Of a stretch of DNA of 64,000 nucleotides, positions 8,498-17,229 are shown one piece after another (the stretch's first letter is position 1; each line of letters opens with the position of its first letter). The position numbers were made by a program, and so were the translations under genes. Source of the DNA: Ruminococcus sp. (GTDB lineage Bacteria > Bacillota_A > Clostridia > Oscillospirales > Ruminococcaceae). The stretch spans positions 24,764-88,763 of the forward strand of contig JAFVAN010000039.1 in NCBI GenBank assembly GCA_017480485.1, in the 5' to 3' direction. The notes under the pieces were generated by a model. It saw only the letters and a list, made by a program, of their open reading frames with translations, did not search any database and had not been told where the DNA came from.

Positions 8498-9172
8498 ATG
8501 AATAAAAGACTTTTTGCAGTCACGACTGCCTTATTGATGGCCCTTTCTTTGGCGGCCTGCGGCGAGAGCGATGATGACGACGATGATGAGCCTGCGGCTC
8601 CCAAGAAGACATTAGCTGCGGCAGAATCCGAGGAGGAGTCTGCGGCTGCCACCACAACAACTACTGCCACGACCACAACTACCACGACAACGACCACCGC
8701 TGCTCAGCCTGCAAGCACTCTCAAGGATTATTCCGCAACGGGCTATGAGTTCACTCTGGATACTGACCTCTGGTCGCAGCAAACAACCGATAATAACGAC
8801 TTCAAGTTCAGCGGCGTAGGCCTATCGACGACCTGCAACCTTTATATTTGGAGCCAGCTGATCTCCGATTCCTTCAGCTACGATAGATCCGAAGAGATCT
8901 TTGAAAGCTATAAGGAGACCTATGCCGAACTGGACAGCGAGCTTACGTTCACCGAAACAGGAAACTACAGCACAAATAACGGAAATGATTATGATTGCAT
9001 CCACTTTGTTGCAGAATCAACGGACGATAGCAGCGAATGGTATGATGACCATTTCCTACTTTTCGGCGATACCTATGTTGTTACCTTCCAATTCATCGGG
9101 ACGGGCAAATATTCAACATCCTATAAGCTGGATTACTTCTTTGACATAATGGATACTGTTACGATCTCTTAA
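8498..9172 (+). CDS. Lipoprotein with poly-Thr linker, paralog 1 of 3
   Basis: A basic start, hydrophobic core and LAAC lipobox (Cys 21) mark an exported lipoprotein. After the Cys come an Asp run, a short PKKTLAA stretch and a poly-Thr linker (about residues 52-67). The roughly 150-residue C-terminal domain, beginning near the YSATGYEFTLD segment, is shared with the next two genes. That domain has the look of a PsbP/DUF-type beta domain but I do not recognise it. It lies 15 bases after purV and within the pur operon. Function is unknown. Confidence 0.85.
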   Translation: MNKRLFAVTTALLMALSLAACGESDDDDDDEPAAPKKTLAAAESEEESAAATTTTTATTTTTTTTTTAAQPASTLKDYSATGYEFTLDTDLWSQQTTDNNDFKFSGVGLSTTCNLYIWSQLISDSFSYDRSEEIFESYKETYAELDSELTFTETGNYSTNNGNDYDCIHFVAESTDDSSEWYDDHFLLFGDTYVVTFQFIGTGKYSTSYKLDYFFDIMDTVTIS

Positions 9173-9204
9173 GACAGGATTATTGAGCAAAAGGAGGAAG
9201 CAAA

Positions 9205-9927
9205 ATGAAAAAACTGCTTGCGATGACTGCGGCCTTTGTTATGGCGCTTTCTATGGCAGCCTGCGGCGCCACGGACGACGATGACGACGACGAGCCCCCC
9301 GCACCCAAAAAGACTCTTGCAGCAGATGACGACTCGGAGGAGGAGCCCGAAAAGACCAAGGCCACTACCGCTGCACCCGATACTACGACCACAACTACGA
9401 CTACCACGACCACTACAGCTGCTACCACCACTACAACTACAAAAGCAGCTGACCCGCAGCCGACGGAGGATGGCTCTGTCAAGACCTACTATGGTACGGA
9501 CTACTGGTTCGATGTGAATCTGGACGACTGGTCGGAGGAGACCCCATCGGGCACAGACTTCAATTTCTACAGCGTTGAGCTGGGCGGTACCGTTAACTTT
9601 AATGTCAGCAGAACAGAAAACGGTCAGGAATACAGCGACGAGTTCGCCAATGATCTTTGCGACCAGCTAAAATCCACATATCTTGAGTTCGGCTACGACA
9701 CCGTGGATACAGACACAGGCACCTACACCGCAGCCTACAGCACTCAATATCCCTGCATACAGGTCAAGATGCACACCACCTTTGCGGGTGCAAGTATGAC
9801 CCAGGAGATCTACTACCTCTTCCAGGGGACCCACTCCGTTGTGTTCACCTTCACGGCGGGCGACGAATATTATGACAGCTATATCAGCAATCTGTTTAAG
9901 GTGATCAACACCGCCTATCTGCAATAA
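9205..9927 (+). CDS. Lipoprotein with poly-Thr linker, paralog 2 of 3
   Basis: The 240-residue protein has the same plan as its left neighbour: signal with MAAC lipobox at Cys 20, a run of six Asp, the PAPKKTLAAD stretch, two Thr tracts (about residues 65-80) and a C-terminal domain beginning at YYGTDYWFDVNLDDWSEE. The near-identical N-terminal 45 residues show recent tandem duplication, while the C-terminal domains have diverged. AAAGGAGGAAG precedes the ATG. The surface domain is held off the membrane by the linker. Ligand or partner is unknown. Confidence 0.85.
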   Translation: MKKLLAMTAAFVMALSMAACGATDDDDDDEPPAPKKTLAADDDSEEEPEKTKATTAAPDTTTTTTTTTTTTAATTTTTTKAADPQPTEDGSVKTYYGTDYWFDVNLDDWSEETPSGTDFNFYSVELGGTVNFNVSRTENGQEYSDEFANDLCDQLKSTYLEFGYDTVDTDTGTYTAAYSTQYPCIQVKMHTTFAGASMTQEIYYLFQGTHSVVFTFTAGDEYYDSYISNLFKVINTAYLQ

Positions 9928-9966
9928 GCAAGGACAAAGAAAAAAACGAACAGGAGAACTAAACAT

Positions 9967-10656
9967 ATGAAAAGAATACTTGCACTTACAGCCGCATTTC
10001 TGATGGCGCTCTCTATGGCAGCCTGCGGCGACACCGACAAAGACGAAGATGAAAAGGAGAGCAAGGCTCCAAAGGCAACGGCAGCCGACGCAAGCACCGA
10101 AGAAAAGAGCGACAGCAAGGAAGCTGAGAGCGAAGAAGCTGAAAGCGAAGAAGAGACCGAATCTCCCGCCGATATTGATGAAGAGCCCGAGGAATCCTCG
10201 GCAGCAGAGCTGCCTCCTCTCGGAGAGAACGACTTTGCGGGCAGCTGCTATAGGATAACGGTCGATCCCAACAAGTGGAGCGACGCAGGATCGCAAAATG
10301 GGGTGGACGCCATGTACATGAACACGGCCGACATGACCACAAACTTCAACGTTGTTGCCACACCCTCCAGCGGAGCCAAGGTAAGCGACCTGGCGGCCTA
10401 TGGTGACGTTCTCAAGCAGACCTACGAGAGCTACGGCTACACCGTAAACACCATCATCCCCAAGCAGTATAACGGCAGAGATGTGCTTTATGCCGAGATA
10501 CAGATGGATCTGGGAGATGCAGTTATGAAGCAGGTGCAGTATTACTTTGTGGCACAGTCTGATTTCGTTATCTTCACCTACTCCGCTACCGACCAGACCT
10601 TTGATACATATCTTTCGGACTTTACCGCAGTGCTGGACTCCATCGTGCTCATCTGA
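9967..10656 (+). CDS. Lipoprotein with acidic linker, paralog 3 of 3
   Basis: The 229-residue product keeps the lipobox (MAAC, Cys 20) and the same C-terminal fold as the two preceding genes (FAGSCYRITVDPNKWSD, then a beta-rich region ending in TYLSDFTAVLDSI). Its linker differs: a Glu/Ser/Ala-rich repeat (about residues 25-85) replaces the poly-Thr tract. It is therefore the most divergent of the three. It ends 51 bases before purD. I infer a surface-exposed binding role only from its architecture. Confidence 0.82.
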   Translation: MKRILALTAAFLMALSMAACGDTDKDEDEKESKAPKATAADASTEEKSDSKEAESEEAESEEETESPADIDEEPEESSAAELPPLGENDFAGSCYRITVDPNKWSDAGSQNGVDAMYMNTADMTTNFNVVATPSSGAKVSDLAAYGDVLKQTYESYGYTVNTIIPKQYNGRDVLYAEIQMDLGDAVMKQVQYYFVAQSDFVIFTYSATDQTFDTYLSDFTAVLDSIVLI

Positions 10657-10707
10657 GGCAGCATGACAAATCAAATAAATCAAACCACCCTAAGGAGGTC
10701 ATGACCT

Positions 10708-12063
10708 ATGAAGATCCTTGTAATTGGCAGCGGCGGACGCGAGCACGCGATAATTCGCAAGCTCATGCAGTCGCCAAAATGTGAAAAGATATACTGCACT
10801 CCCGGCAACGGCGGCATAGCCGCAGACGGTGCAGAGTGCTTCGGCGTCGGCGCCACCGACATAGACGGCGTTGTTAAGCTTGCAAAGCAGCTCAGCGTTG
10901 ACCTTGTGGTCGTTGCACCCGATGATCCGCTGGTGCTGGGCATGGTGGACGCGCTCCGCGCCGAGGGCTTCAAGACCTTCGGTCCAAAGGCAGCTGCGGC
11001 CATCATTGAGGGCTCCAAGGTGTTTTCTAAGGAGCTAATGAAAAAGTACAAGATACCCACCGCGGAATACGAGGTCTTCACCGAGAGCGACAAGGCCATT
11101 GCCTACGTCAAGGAAAAGAATACCTATCCCGCTGTCATCAAGGCTGATGGTCTGGCACTGGGCAAGGGCGTTATCCTTGCACAGAACGAGCAGGAGGCAG
11201 TGGACGCCATCCGCTCTATGATCGACGGCAGGCAGTTCGGTGACAGCAGCGCGAGGATCGTTGTTGAAGAATATCTCACCGGCCCCGAGGTGTCGGTGCT
11301 TGCCTTCACTGACGGCAAGTGCGTAAAGCCCATGCTCTCATCCATGGACCACAAGCGAGCCTATGATAACGATCAGGGCCTGAACACAGGCGGTATGGGC
11401 ACCATTTCTCCTAACCCCTGCTACACACCCGAGCTGGCGGAGGAGTGCATGGAGAAGATCTTCCTGCCCACCATCAACGCCATGAGCGCCGAGGACAGGA
11501 CCTTTGAGGGCTGCCTCTACTTTGGCCTGATGCTCACCCCCAAGGGGCCGAAGGTCATCGAGTATAACTGCCGCTTCGGCGACCCCGAGACCCAGGTAGT
11601 GCTGCCGATGCTGAAGACCGATCTACTGGAGATAATGCTGGCCATCGACGAGCACAGGCTCTCGGAGCTTGATATAGAGTGGTACAGCGGCAGCTGCGCC
11701 TGCGTTGTTATGGCGAGCGGCGGCTATCCCCTTTCCTACCCCAAGGGGCTGGAGATCAGCGGCCTTGACGACCATGGACAGGTCCCGGACGCTGAAGTGT
11801 TCCACGCAGGCACTAAGCTCTCCGAGGGCAAGTTCCTGACAAACGGCGGCCGCGTCCTTGGCGTGACTGCAAGGGGCAAGACCCTGAGAGAGGCCATCGA
11901 CAATTCCTACAAGGCTGTCGAAAAAATAACCTTCGAGAACGCCCACTATCGCCGAGACATAGGCCAGCGGGCATTGAAGGCCGCCTTTGACCCAACTGAT
12001 TTCGAGTACAAGCAGGACCTTGAGGACTACCTTGAGGAAAACGGCATCTATATCAGGCAGTAA
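10708..12063 (+). CDS. purD: Phosphoribosylamine-glycine ligase
   Basis: PurD joins glycine to phosphoribosylamine using ATP. The ATP-grasp protein opens with MKILVIGSGGREHAI, contains KADGLALGKGV near residue 144, the MLSSMDHKRAYDNDQGLNTGGMG substrate segment near residue 210 (quoted in part), and the EYNCRFGDPETQ metal-binding motif near residue 287. At 451 residues it is slightly longer than the usual 420-430. TAAGGAGG lies ten bases before the ATG. It is the last gene of the pur operon and is followed by a strong terminator. Confidence 0.96.
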   Translation: MKILVIGSGGREHAIIRKLMQSPKCEKIYCTPGNGGIAADGAECFGVGATDIDGVVKLAKQLSVDLVVVAPDDPLVLGMVDALRAEGFKTFGPKAAAAIIEGSKVFSKELMKKYKIPTAEYEVFTESDKAIAYVKEKNTYPAVIKADGLALGKGVILAQNEQEAVDAIRSMIDGRQFGDSSARIVVEEYLTGPEVSVLAFTDGKCVKPMLSSMDHKRAYDNDQGLNTGGMGTISPNPCYTPELAEECMEKIFLPTINAMSAEDRTFEGCLYFGLMLTPKGPKVIEYNCRFGDPETQVVLPMLKTDLLEIMLAIDEHRLSELDIEWYSGSCACVVMASGGYPLSYPKGLEISGLDDHGQVPDAEVFHAGTKLSEGKFLTNGGRVLGVTARGKTLREAIDNSYKAVEKITFENAHYRRDIGQRALKAAFDPTDFEYKQDLEDYLEENGIYIRQ

Positions 12064-12075
12064 GCAATAAAAACA

Positions 12076-12120
12076 CTCCCCGAACTTCAACTCAGCTTGA
12101 GGTTCGGGGAGCTTTATTTT
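12076..12120. terminator. Bidirectional terminator after purD
   Basis: A 15-bp stem with one wobble pair (12076-12090 with 12097-12111) and a six-base loop is followed by a T-rich tail on the plus strand, with A-rich sequence on the other side. It separates purD from the convergent zinc-ribbon gene. Confidence 0.88.
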
Positions 12121-12125
12121 TATTG

Positions 12126-12764
12126 TTATTTTGTGGCAGATAAGATATAGTACAAGATCTCGCAGCCCAAAAATATAAAAGCGATGACGCCAAGCACCGC
12201 AAGAATAACCACAAGCGGGTTTACCTTGGAGATATCCTGTTTCAGGACATTCTTCTCCTCCTTCTTCGCAGGGGGCATTGGGTAAGGCGGATATGCTCCG
12301 TAGCGTCCATCGGGAACAGAAGGCCCGCTGCCATAGGGCGGCATAGTGGGCTGAGGCGCAGCATCGGTATACCTTGGATACCGCTCTCCGCCTACATAGC
12401 GCTCATGGCCGTCGCCGAGATCGGTCCCTGCGTATATAGTGTGGTTGTCCATCGGGGGCGGGGCGGCCGAGAAAACAGCCCTTTCCTTGGGCTCAGGATA
12501 ACCGCAGGTAGGGCAGACAGCGCAGGAGGCATCATAATCACAGCCGCATCGAAGACAATGAGCCGTCCCGGAAGAAAAACTGCTGTGCTTTAGTGCGGGG
12601 GCATCATCATCCATCACAGCGCCGGAGAAGCCCGCGGACTTCATACCAAAGCCGCGCCTTGCGCCAAAATCCGGCTCGGCGGGCCTTAGCGTGGTCTCGC
12701 AGAAGGGGCAGACTTTCATGGAAGAAGTTATGGGATTGTTGCAGATCTTACATTTCATTTCCAT
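12126..12764 (-). CDS. Zinc-ribbon membrane protein
   Basis: The 212-residue protein has two zinc ribbons: CKIC and CPFC near residues 5 and 19, then CLRC and CPTC near residues 70 and 84. A Pro/Tyr/Gly-rich region follows (about residues 100-165) and one membrane segment near the C-terminus (about residues 184-206). This is a single-span protein with a large cytoplasmic zinc-binding part. No specific family is recognised. A start two codons later is also possible. It lies downstream of ychF in the same direction. Confidence 0.75.
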   Translation of the reverse strand: MEMKCKICNNPITSSMKVCPFCETTLRPAEPDFGARRGFGMKSAGFSGAVMDDDAPALKHSSFSSGTAHCLRCGCDYDASCAVCPTCGYPEPKERAVFSAAPPPMDNHTIYAGTDLGDGHERYVGGERYPRYTDAAPQPTMPPYGSGPSVPDGRYGAYPPYPMPPAKKEEKNVLKQDISKVNPLVVILAVLGVIAFIFLGCEILYYILSATK

Positions 12765-12784
12765 CTATGTTACTTCCCATCCGA

Positions 12785-13879
12785 TCAAACATTGAACCTG
12801 AAAAGAACGATATCTCCATCCTGCATAACATACTCCTTGCCCTCGGAGCGGACGAGGCCCTTTTCCTTTGCGGCGTTCATTGAGCCGCAGGCCATCAGGT
12901 CGTCAAAGGAGACTACCTCGGCGCGGATAAAGCCCTTTTCAAAGTCAGAATGTATCTTTCCTGCGGCCTGAGGGGCCTTGGTACCCTTTTTGATGGTCCA
13001 GGCACGGACCTCGGGCTGGCCAGCGGTAAGATAGGAGATAAGCCCCAGAAGGGAGTAACCCTCCTTGATTATGCGGTTAAGGCCGCTGGTTTCCAGACCC
13101 AGCTCCTCAAGGAACATGGCCTTGTCCTCGTCGGACATATCGGCGATCTCGGCCTCTATCTGGGCGCAGATGGGGAACACGGCGCTGCCCTCGGCCTTTG
13201 CGATGTCGCAGACTGTTTTATAATTGCCGTTGGAGTCGATGTTGTTGGTGAAATCGGCCTCCGAGAGGTTGGCGGCGTAGATAACTGGCTTCAAGGATAG
13301 CAGAGGTGTCTCCTTCAGCAGCTCCAGCTCCTCCTCGGTCATTTCAAAGGAGCGGGCGGGCTTGCCGTCCTCGAGATGGGCCTTCAGCCTCTCGAGAAAA
13401 TCCACGGCGGGGCCGAGAGAGCGGTCGCCCTTCATGGCCTTTTTCGTGCGGTCCAGCTTGCGCTCGATGAGTTCAACGTCCGAGAACACAAGCTCAAGGT
13501 CAATAGTCTCGATGTCCCGCTTAGGGTCGATGCTGCCGTCAACATGGACGATATTGTCATCCTCGAAGCAGCGAACAACGTGAACGATGGCGTCCACCTC
13601 GCGGATATTTGCGAGGAACTTGTTGCCAAGGCCCTCGCCCTTGGAGGCGCCCCTCACAAGGCCAGCAATGTCAACGAATTCCAGGGTCGCGGGGGTGAAT
13701 TTCACAGGGTCATACATATCGCGGAGCTTTTCAAGTCTTTCGTCAGGCACCGAAACGATGCCCACATTGGGCTCGATGGTGCAGAAGGGGTAATTTGCGG
13801 ATTCCGCTCCCGCGTTTGTCAGGGCGTTGAACAAAGTAGATTTGCCGACATTCGGCAGTCCCACCATACCTAATTTCAT
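12785..13879 (-). CDS. ychF: Redox-regulated ATPase YchF
   Basis: YchF is an Obg-related P-loop protein that hydrolyses ATP and binds ribosomes. The 364-residue sequence starts [20 protein letters not shown], containing the P-loop near residues 7-15. It continues with [32 protein letters not shown] near residue 70, and the C-terminal TGS-like domain ending [14 protein letters not shown] and [24 protein letters not shown] precedes the ATG. It lies just downstream of the small YtxH-like gene and is probably co-transcribed with it. Confidence 0.96.
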   Translation of the reverse strand: MKLGMVGLPNVGKSTLFNALTNAGAESANYPFCTIEPNVGIVSVPDERLEKLRDMYDPVKFTPATLEFVDIAGLVRGASKGEGLGNKFLANIREVDAIVHVVRCFEDDNIVHVDGSIDPKRDIETIDLELVFSDVELIERKLDRTKKAMKGDRSLGPAVDFLERLKAHLEDGKPARSFEMTEEELELLKETPLLSLKPVIYAANLSEADFTNNIDSNGNYKTVCDIAKAEGSAVFPICAQIEAEIADMSDEDKAMFLEELGLETSGLNRIIKEGYSLLGLISYLTAGQPEVRAWTIKKGTKAPQAAGKIHSDFEKGFIRAEVVSFDDLMACGSMNAAKEKGLVRSEGKEYVMQDGDIVLFRFNV

Positions 13880-13920
13880 AAAACAGTATTCCTTTCCTTT
13901 ATTGCTATAGATGCTTTTGC

Positions 13921-14190
13921 TCAGAAGCTGAAGGACTGAGTCTCGTCGTCGAGGGCGTTGTCCTCGTTGTCACGGTACTGCAGATCATCATCGTAATAAT
14001 CATCAAAGTCGTAGTCGCAGAGGTCGTCACCCTCGCGCTCGGCGTGCTTCACCTTGTTTTTGTAGTTATTGTAGCTGCCGATGCTAAAGCCGTTTTTGAC
14101 GGGCGAGAACAAAAATCCCAGCACCGCTCCCAGCAAAAATGCCGCCAGCATTGCCCACCAGTTGATAGCAGTTTTCTTCTCGTTTTCCAT
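13921..14190 (-). CDS. Small YtxH-like membrane protein
   Basis: The 89-residue protein has one glycine-zipper-type membrane segment (AMLAAFLLGAVLGFLFSP, about residues 13-30) followed by a highly acidic Asp/Tyr-rich tail. That layout resembles YtxH-type general stress membrane proteins, though the tail is unusual. AGGAGG sits 7 bases before the ATG. Its upstream region is occupied by the MITE-like element, so its promoter, if it has its own, lies inside or beyond that insertion. Confidence 0.7.
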   Translation of the reverse strand: MENEKKTAINWWAMLAAFLLGAVLGFLFSPVKNGFSIGSYNNYKNKVKHAEREGDDLCDYDFDDYYDDDLQYRDNEDNALDDETQSFSF

Positions 14191-14216
14191 AATGATACCT
14201 CCTGTATTTTAGATTT

Positions 14217-14412
14217 AAGGCAATACCGCTGGGCCCCAGTGCGTCAGATGCGCAGTCCGGATTTTCGTCAGAGTGCCTAAATTCGACGCAGGCTTTCAAG
14301 CGAAGCGTGCTTCGCTTTACGCAACGTCAAGGAGAATTTGGGGACTATGACGGAAAGCTGGCAAGCAGATGGCGTGCAGAGGCGTTAGCCGCGGGTCGTA
14401 CAGTGTTGCCTT
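14217..14412. mobile_element. MITE-like element, 196 bp, with 5-bp target duplication
   Basis: The ends are inverted repeats, AAGGCAAYACYG when both are read inward. Internal arms also pair: the stretch around 14261-14285 matches the reverse complement of the stretch near 14331-14356 at about 18 of 22 positions, and a central AGCGAAGC/GCTTCGCT hairpin sits at the apex. The element is flanked by direct repeats GATTT (14212-14216 and 14413-14417). No transposase is encoded. The right-hand repeat contains part of the stop codon of the permease gene, which is preserved. Confidence 0.72.
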
Positions 14413-14415
14413 GAT

Positions 14416-17202
14416 TTATTCCACAGATTTAAGTGACTCCACCATATCTATCCGGCGCAGCTTGAAGAACAGCGTAACATTCACAAGCACCGCAAAAAGA
14501 ATGGTGAGAAGGACGCCGAAAAGATAGGCCCACCAGACAAGGGCGCGGTCAAAGAGGACTATATCCACCTCAGAGGTGATGACTACGAAATAATGCAGCA
14601 CCTTGCCAAGGCCCAGGCCGATGAGAATGCCTATCACGGCGGAGATCAGGTTCTCGCGGTAGATGTAGGCCGAGGTCTCGCCGTCAAAGAAGCCAAGGAC
14701 CTTGATGGTGGCTATCTCCCGCACCCGCTCGGTGATGTTGATATTGGCCAGGTCGTAGAGCACGATGACCGCCAGAAGCCCCGCGCAAAAGATAAGCAGC
14801 AGGGTTATGGAGTCCAGACTGTCAACAGAGTTCAAAAAGCCCCTGCTGGATTCATTCCTATAGGAAATGCCGAGGAAGTCTGGGTCGGAGATAAGCTTTT
14901 CCTTGAAGGCCGACTGGTCTGTCCCCTCCTTGGTGTTTATGTACATCATCTTATACCGGGGCGCCTCGCCGTAAAGCTCCTCATAGCGCTCCTGTGAGAT
15001 GTAGACGTAGTGCAGGGCGTAGTTCTTTGAAATGTCCTTGACCGTAAGGGTCACTGGCTGGCGCTCGTTGGCGGTGAGGGTGAAGGTGTCGCCCGGGCTG
15101 AGCTTCAAAAGCTTCGCCAGCTTTTCGGTGATAATGGCGTCACTGCCGCCCACAGTCAGTGGCTTGCCGCTCTCGGTGGAAACTATATTGACGTAATCCG
15201 AAAGCTCCTCGGTGGAGTGTGGCACTACAAGGCTCACCGACTGCTTAACGCCCCCTGCCTCGGCGTCTCCGGAGACGGAGGAGAACAGCATATTGCTCTC
15301 GATCTCGTCATAAGCCGAAAGCTTTTCCGCAGCGGCCTCGGCGGCGGTGTTATCCTCTGCCGAAAGCACCACGGCAGCATCGTAGGAGAACACCTCGCCG
15401 AACTGCTTGTCCGCAATGGATTTAATGGAATGCTTTAGGCCGAAGCCCGTTATTATCAGAGCCGTGCATCCCGCCACGCCGAAGAGCGTCATAAAGAATC
15501 GCTTCTTATACCTGAGCAGGTTACGGACGGTGACCTTCATCAAAAAGCTGAGCCTGTTCCAGACAAAGCCCACCCGCTCAAGGATGACCCGCCTGCCCGA
15601 AGGGGGCGCAGCAGGCCGCATGAGCTGCGAGGGCTGGGCCCGCAGGGCCTTCATGCAGGCATAGACCACCGCCAGCCCTGTGCAGAGCACCGAAGCCACC
15701 AAGCACCAGAAAAGATACATCGGGCGGAAGGGCGTAAGCAGCTCGGGGATATTGTACATTATCTTATAGCTGTCGTAGATTATGGCGGGGAATACCTGTA
15801 GACCGATAACGGTCCCGAGGCAGCTGCCTGCCACGGAGGCGGTAAATGCGTAGAAAAGATACTTGAAGATCACCCGTGCCGAGGAATAGCCCAATGCCTT
15901 GTAGGTACCTATCTGTATTCGCTGCTCCTCCACCATTCGGGTCATGGTGGTAAGTGTCACCAGCGCTGCGATAAGCAGGAAAAACACGGGAAAGACCTTT
16001 GCGATGGCGTCGATCTTGTCGGCGTCCCCACGGAAGGAAGCGTAGTCCGGGTTATAGAACCTGTCCCTGACGTAAAACTCCAGCTCCGGGGCGCTTTCAA
16101 GGTCTGCTCTTCCCTGCTCCAGCTCTGCCCTTGCGGACTCGAGGCGGTCATTAAATGCCTGTATCGCGGCCTCGTCATTGTTTGAATAGGCATCCCTAAG
16201 CTCCGTGAGCAGCGCCAGCTTTTCTCTTATTTTAACGAGCCTTGCACGGTTCAGAAAGCCGCCGTCCTGCTCAAATTCCTCGGCAGCCTGCTGTTCGGCG
16301 GCGGTGAGCTCAACGACAGCCGCGTCCAGCTGCTCTGAATCCATAGTCAGGACCTCAGCAAGTGCATCCACCTCATCAGAGGCGCGTTCAAGCTTTGCCT
16401 GAGAATCGGCCATAAGCTTTTCGTATCTTTCCCGGACGCTCTGCTCAAAGGCCTGCTGTGCGGGGACGAGCTTCTCCGCCACGGCCTCCTTGTATTCATC
16501 GGAAAAGGGGTCAAGGTCGTCAACACCCTCAAGCTGTATGAAAAGCTCACTGTAATAGTCAAGAGCAAAGCTTTCCTCGTTCACCATGATATAGGAAAGC
16601 ACACTGCCGTTGCCGACGTTCGTGGCGTCCCGCTCATAGCCGATGTAAAGAGGCGAGGTTATGATCCCCACTATCTCAAAGGTGTCGGTGGTGAAGATAT
16701 CGGTAATAGCCTCGTCCTCGTAGGGAGATGAGAGGGTAAGCTTGTTGCCCACCTTGAAGGTCTCCGGGGAGGTCAGCTTGACCTCGACAGCGCACTCCCC
16801 TGCCTTTTCGGGCAGCCTGCCTTCGAGGACCGTGGGAGTGTTGAGCCTTTGCTCCTCCTTTACGGCGCTGCTTGGCAGGGACATGACTTTAAGGACGCTG
16901 TTCTGTTTATTATAGTAGTAATAAATATCCCGGGAATAGCCGGGGACAGCGGCCTTTACGCCCTCTGCGTGGCGCACGGCCTGCACGTCCTCGGACTTGA
17001 TGCCGATGGATGAGATAAGCTTCACGTCCATCAGCTTTTTGTCAACAAAATACTGCTCGGCGGTGTCCACCATGTCGGGCATCGTTGCCTTGATGCCCGC
17101 AAAGAACCCGCAGCCGAGGGCGATTATCGCAAATATTGAAAGGAACCTGCCCAGAGAGCGCCTTATCTCTCTTGCTGTATCCTTGAGCATTGCAGTTTTC
17201 AT
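14416..17202 (-). CDS. FtsX-family ABC transporter permease
   Basis: The 928-residue protein starts with a cytoplasmic basic segment and a membrane helix (about residues 17-37). It then has a large extracytoplasmic domain with a long coiled coil (about residues 250-370), a three-helix FtsX block, a second extracytoplasmic domain and a final FtsX block. This is the layout of large Gram-positive MacB-type permeases. Such proteins usually work in lipoprotein handling, peptide export or mechanotransmission. No ATPase gene is adjacent, so its partner must be elsewhere. AAAGGGGCC precedes the ATG, and the MITE-like element abuts its 3' end. Confidence 0.9.
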   Translation of the reverse strand: MKTAMLKDTAREIRRSLGRFLSIFAIIALGCGFFAGIKATMPDMVDTAEQYFVDKKLMDVKLISSIGIKSEDVQAVRHAEGVKAAVPGYSRDIYYYYNKQNSVLKVMSLPSSAVKEEQRLNTPTVLEGRLPEKAGECAVEVKLTSPETFKVGNKLTLSSPYEDEAITDIFTTDTFEIVGIITSPLYIGYERDATNVGNGSVLSYIMVNEESFALDYYSELFIQLEGVDDLDPFSDEYKEAVAEKLVPAQQAFEQSVRERYEKLMADSQAKLERASDEVDALAEVLTMDSEQLDAAVVELTAAEQQAAEEFEQDGGFLNRARLVKIREKLALLTELRDAYSNNDEAAIQAFNDRLESARAELEQGRADLESAPELEFYVRDRFYNPDYASFRGDADKIDAIAKVFPVFFLLIAALVTLTTMTRMVEEQRIQIGTYKALGYSSARVIFKYLFYAFTASVAGSCLGTVIGLQVFPAIIYDSYKIMYNIPELLTPFRPMYLFWCLVASVLCTGLAVVYACMKALRAQPSQLMRPAAPPSGRRVILERVGFVWNRLSFLMKVTVRNLLRYKKRFFMTLFGVAGCTALIITGFGLKHSIKSIADKQFGEVFSYDAAVVLSAEDNTAAEAAAEKLSAYDEIESNMLFSSVSGDAEAGGVKQSVSLVVPHSTEELSDYVNIVSTESGKPLTVGGSDAIITEKLAKLLKLSPGDTFTLTANERQPVTLTVKDISKNYALHYVYISQERYEELYGEAPRYKMMYINTKEGTDQSAFKEKLISDPDFLGISYRNESSRGFLNSVDSLDSITLLLIFCAGLLAVIVLYDLANINITERVREIATIKVLGFFDGETSAYIYRENLISAVIGILIGLGLGKVLHYFVVITSEVDIVLFDRALVWWAYLFGVLLTILFAVLVNVTLFFKLRRIDMVESLKSVE

Positions 17203-17229
17203 AAGCGGCCCCTTTCAGCCGAAATGCGG

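Noticed and set aside
8650..9450. Short repetitive DNA that could suggest a CRISPR array
   Set aside because: It is in-frame Thr codons inside lipoprotein genes; no regular spacers or repeat unit of CRISPR size.
8476..9482. Minus-strand frames rich in poly-Val opposite the lipoprotein genes
   Set aside because: They are the reverse complement of the poly-Thr codon runs.
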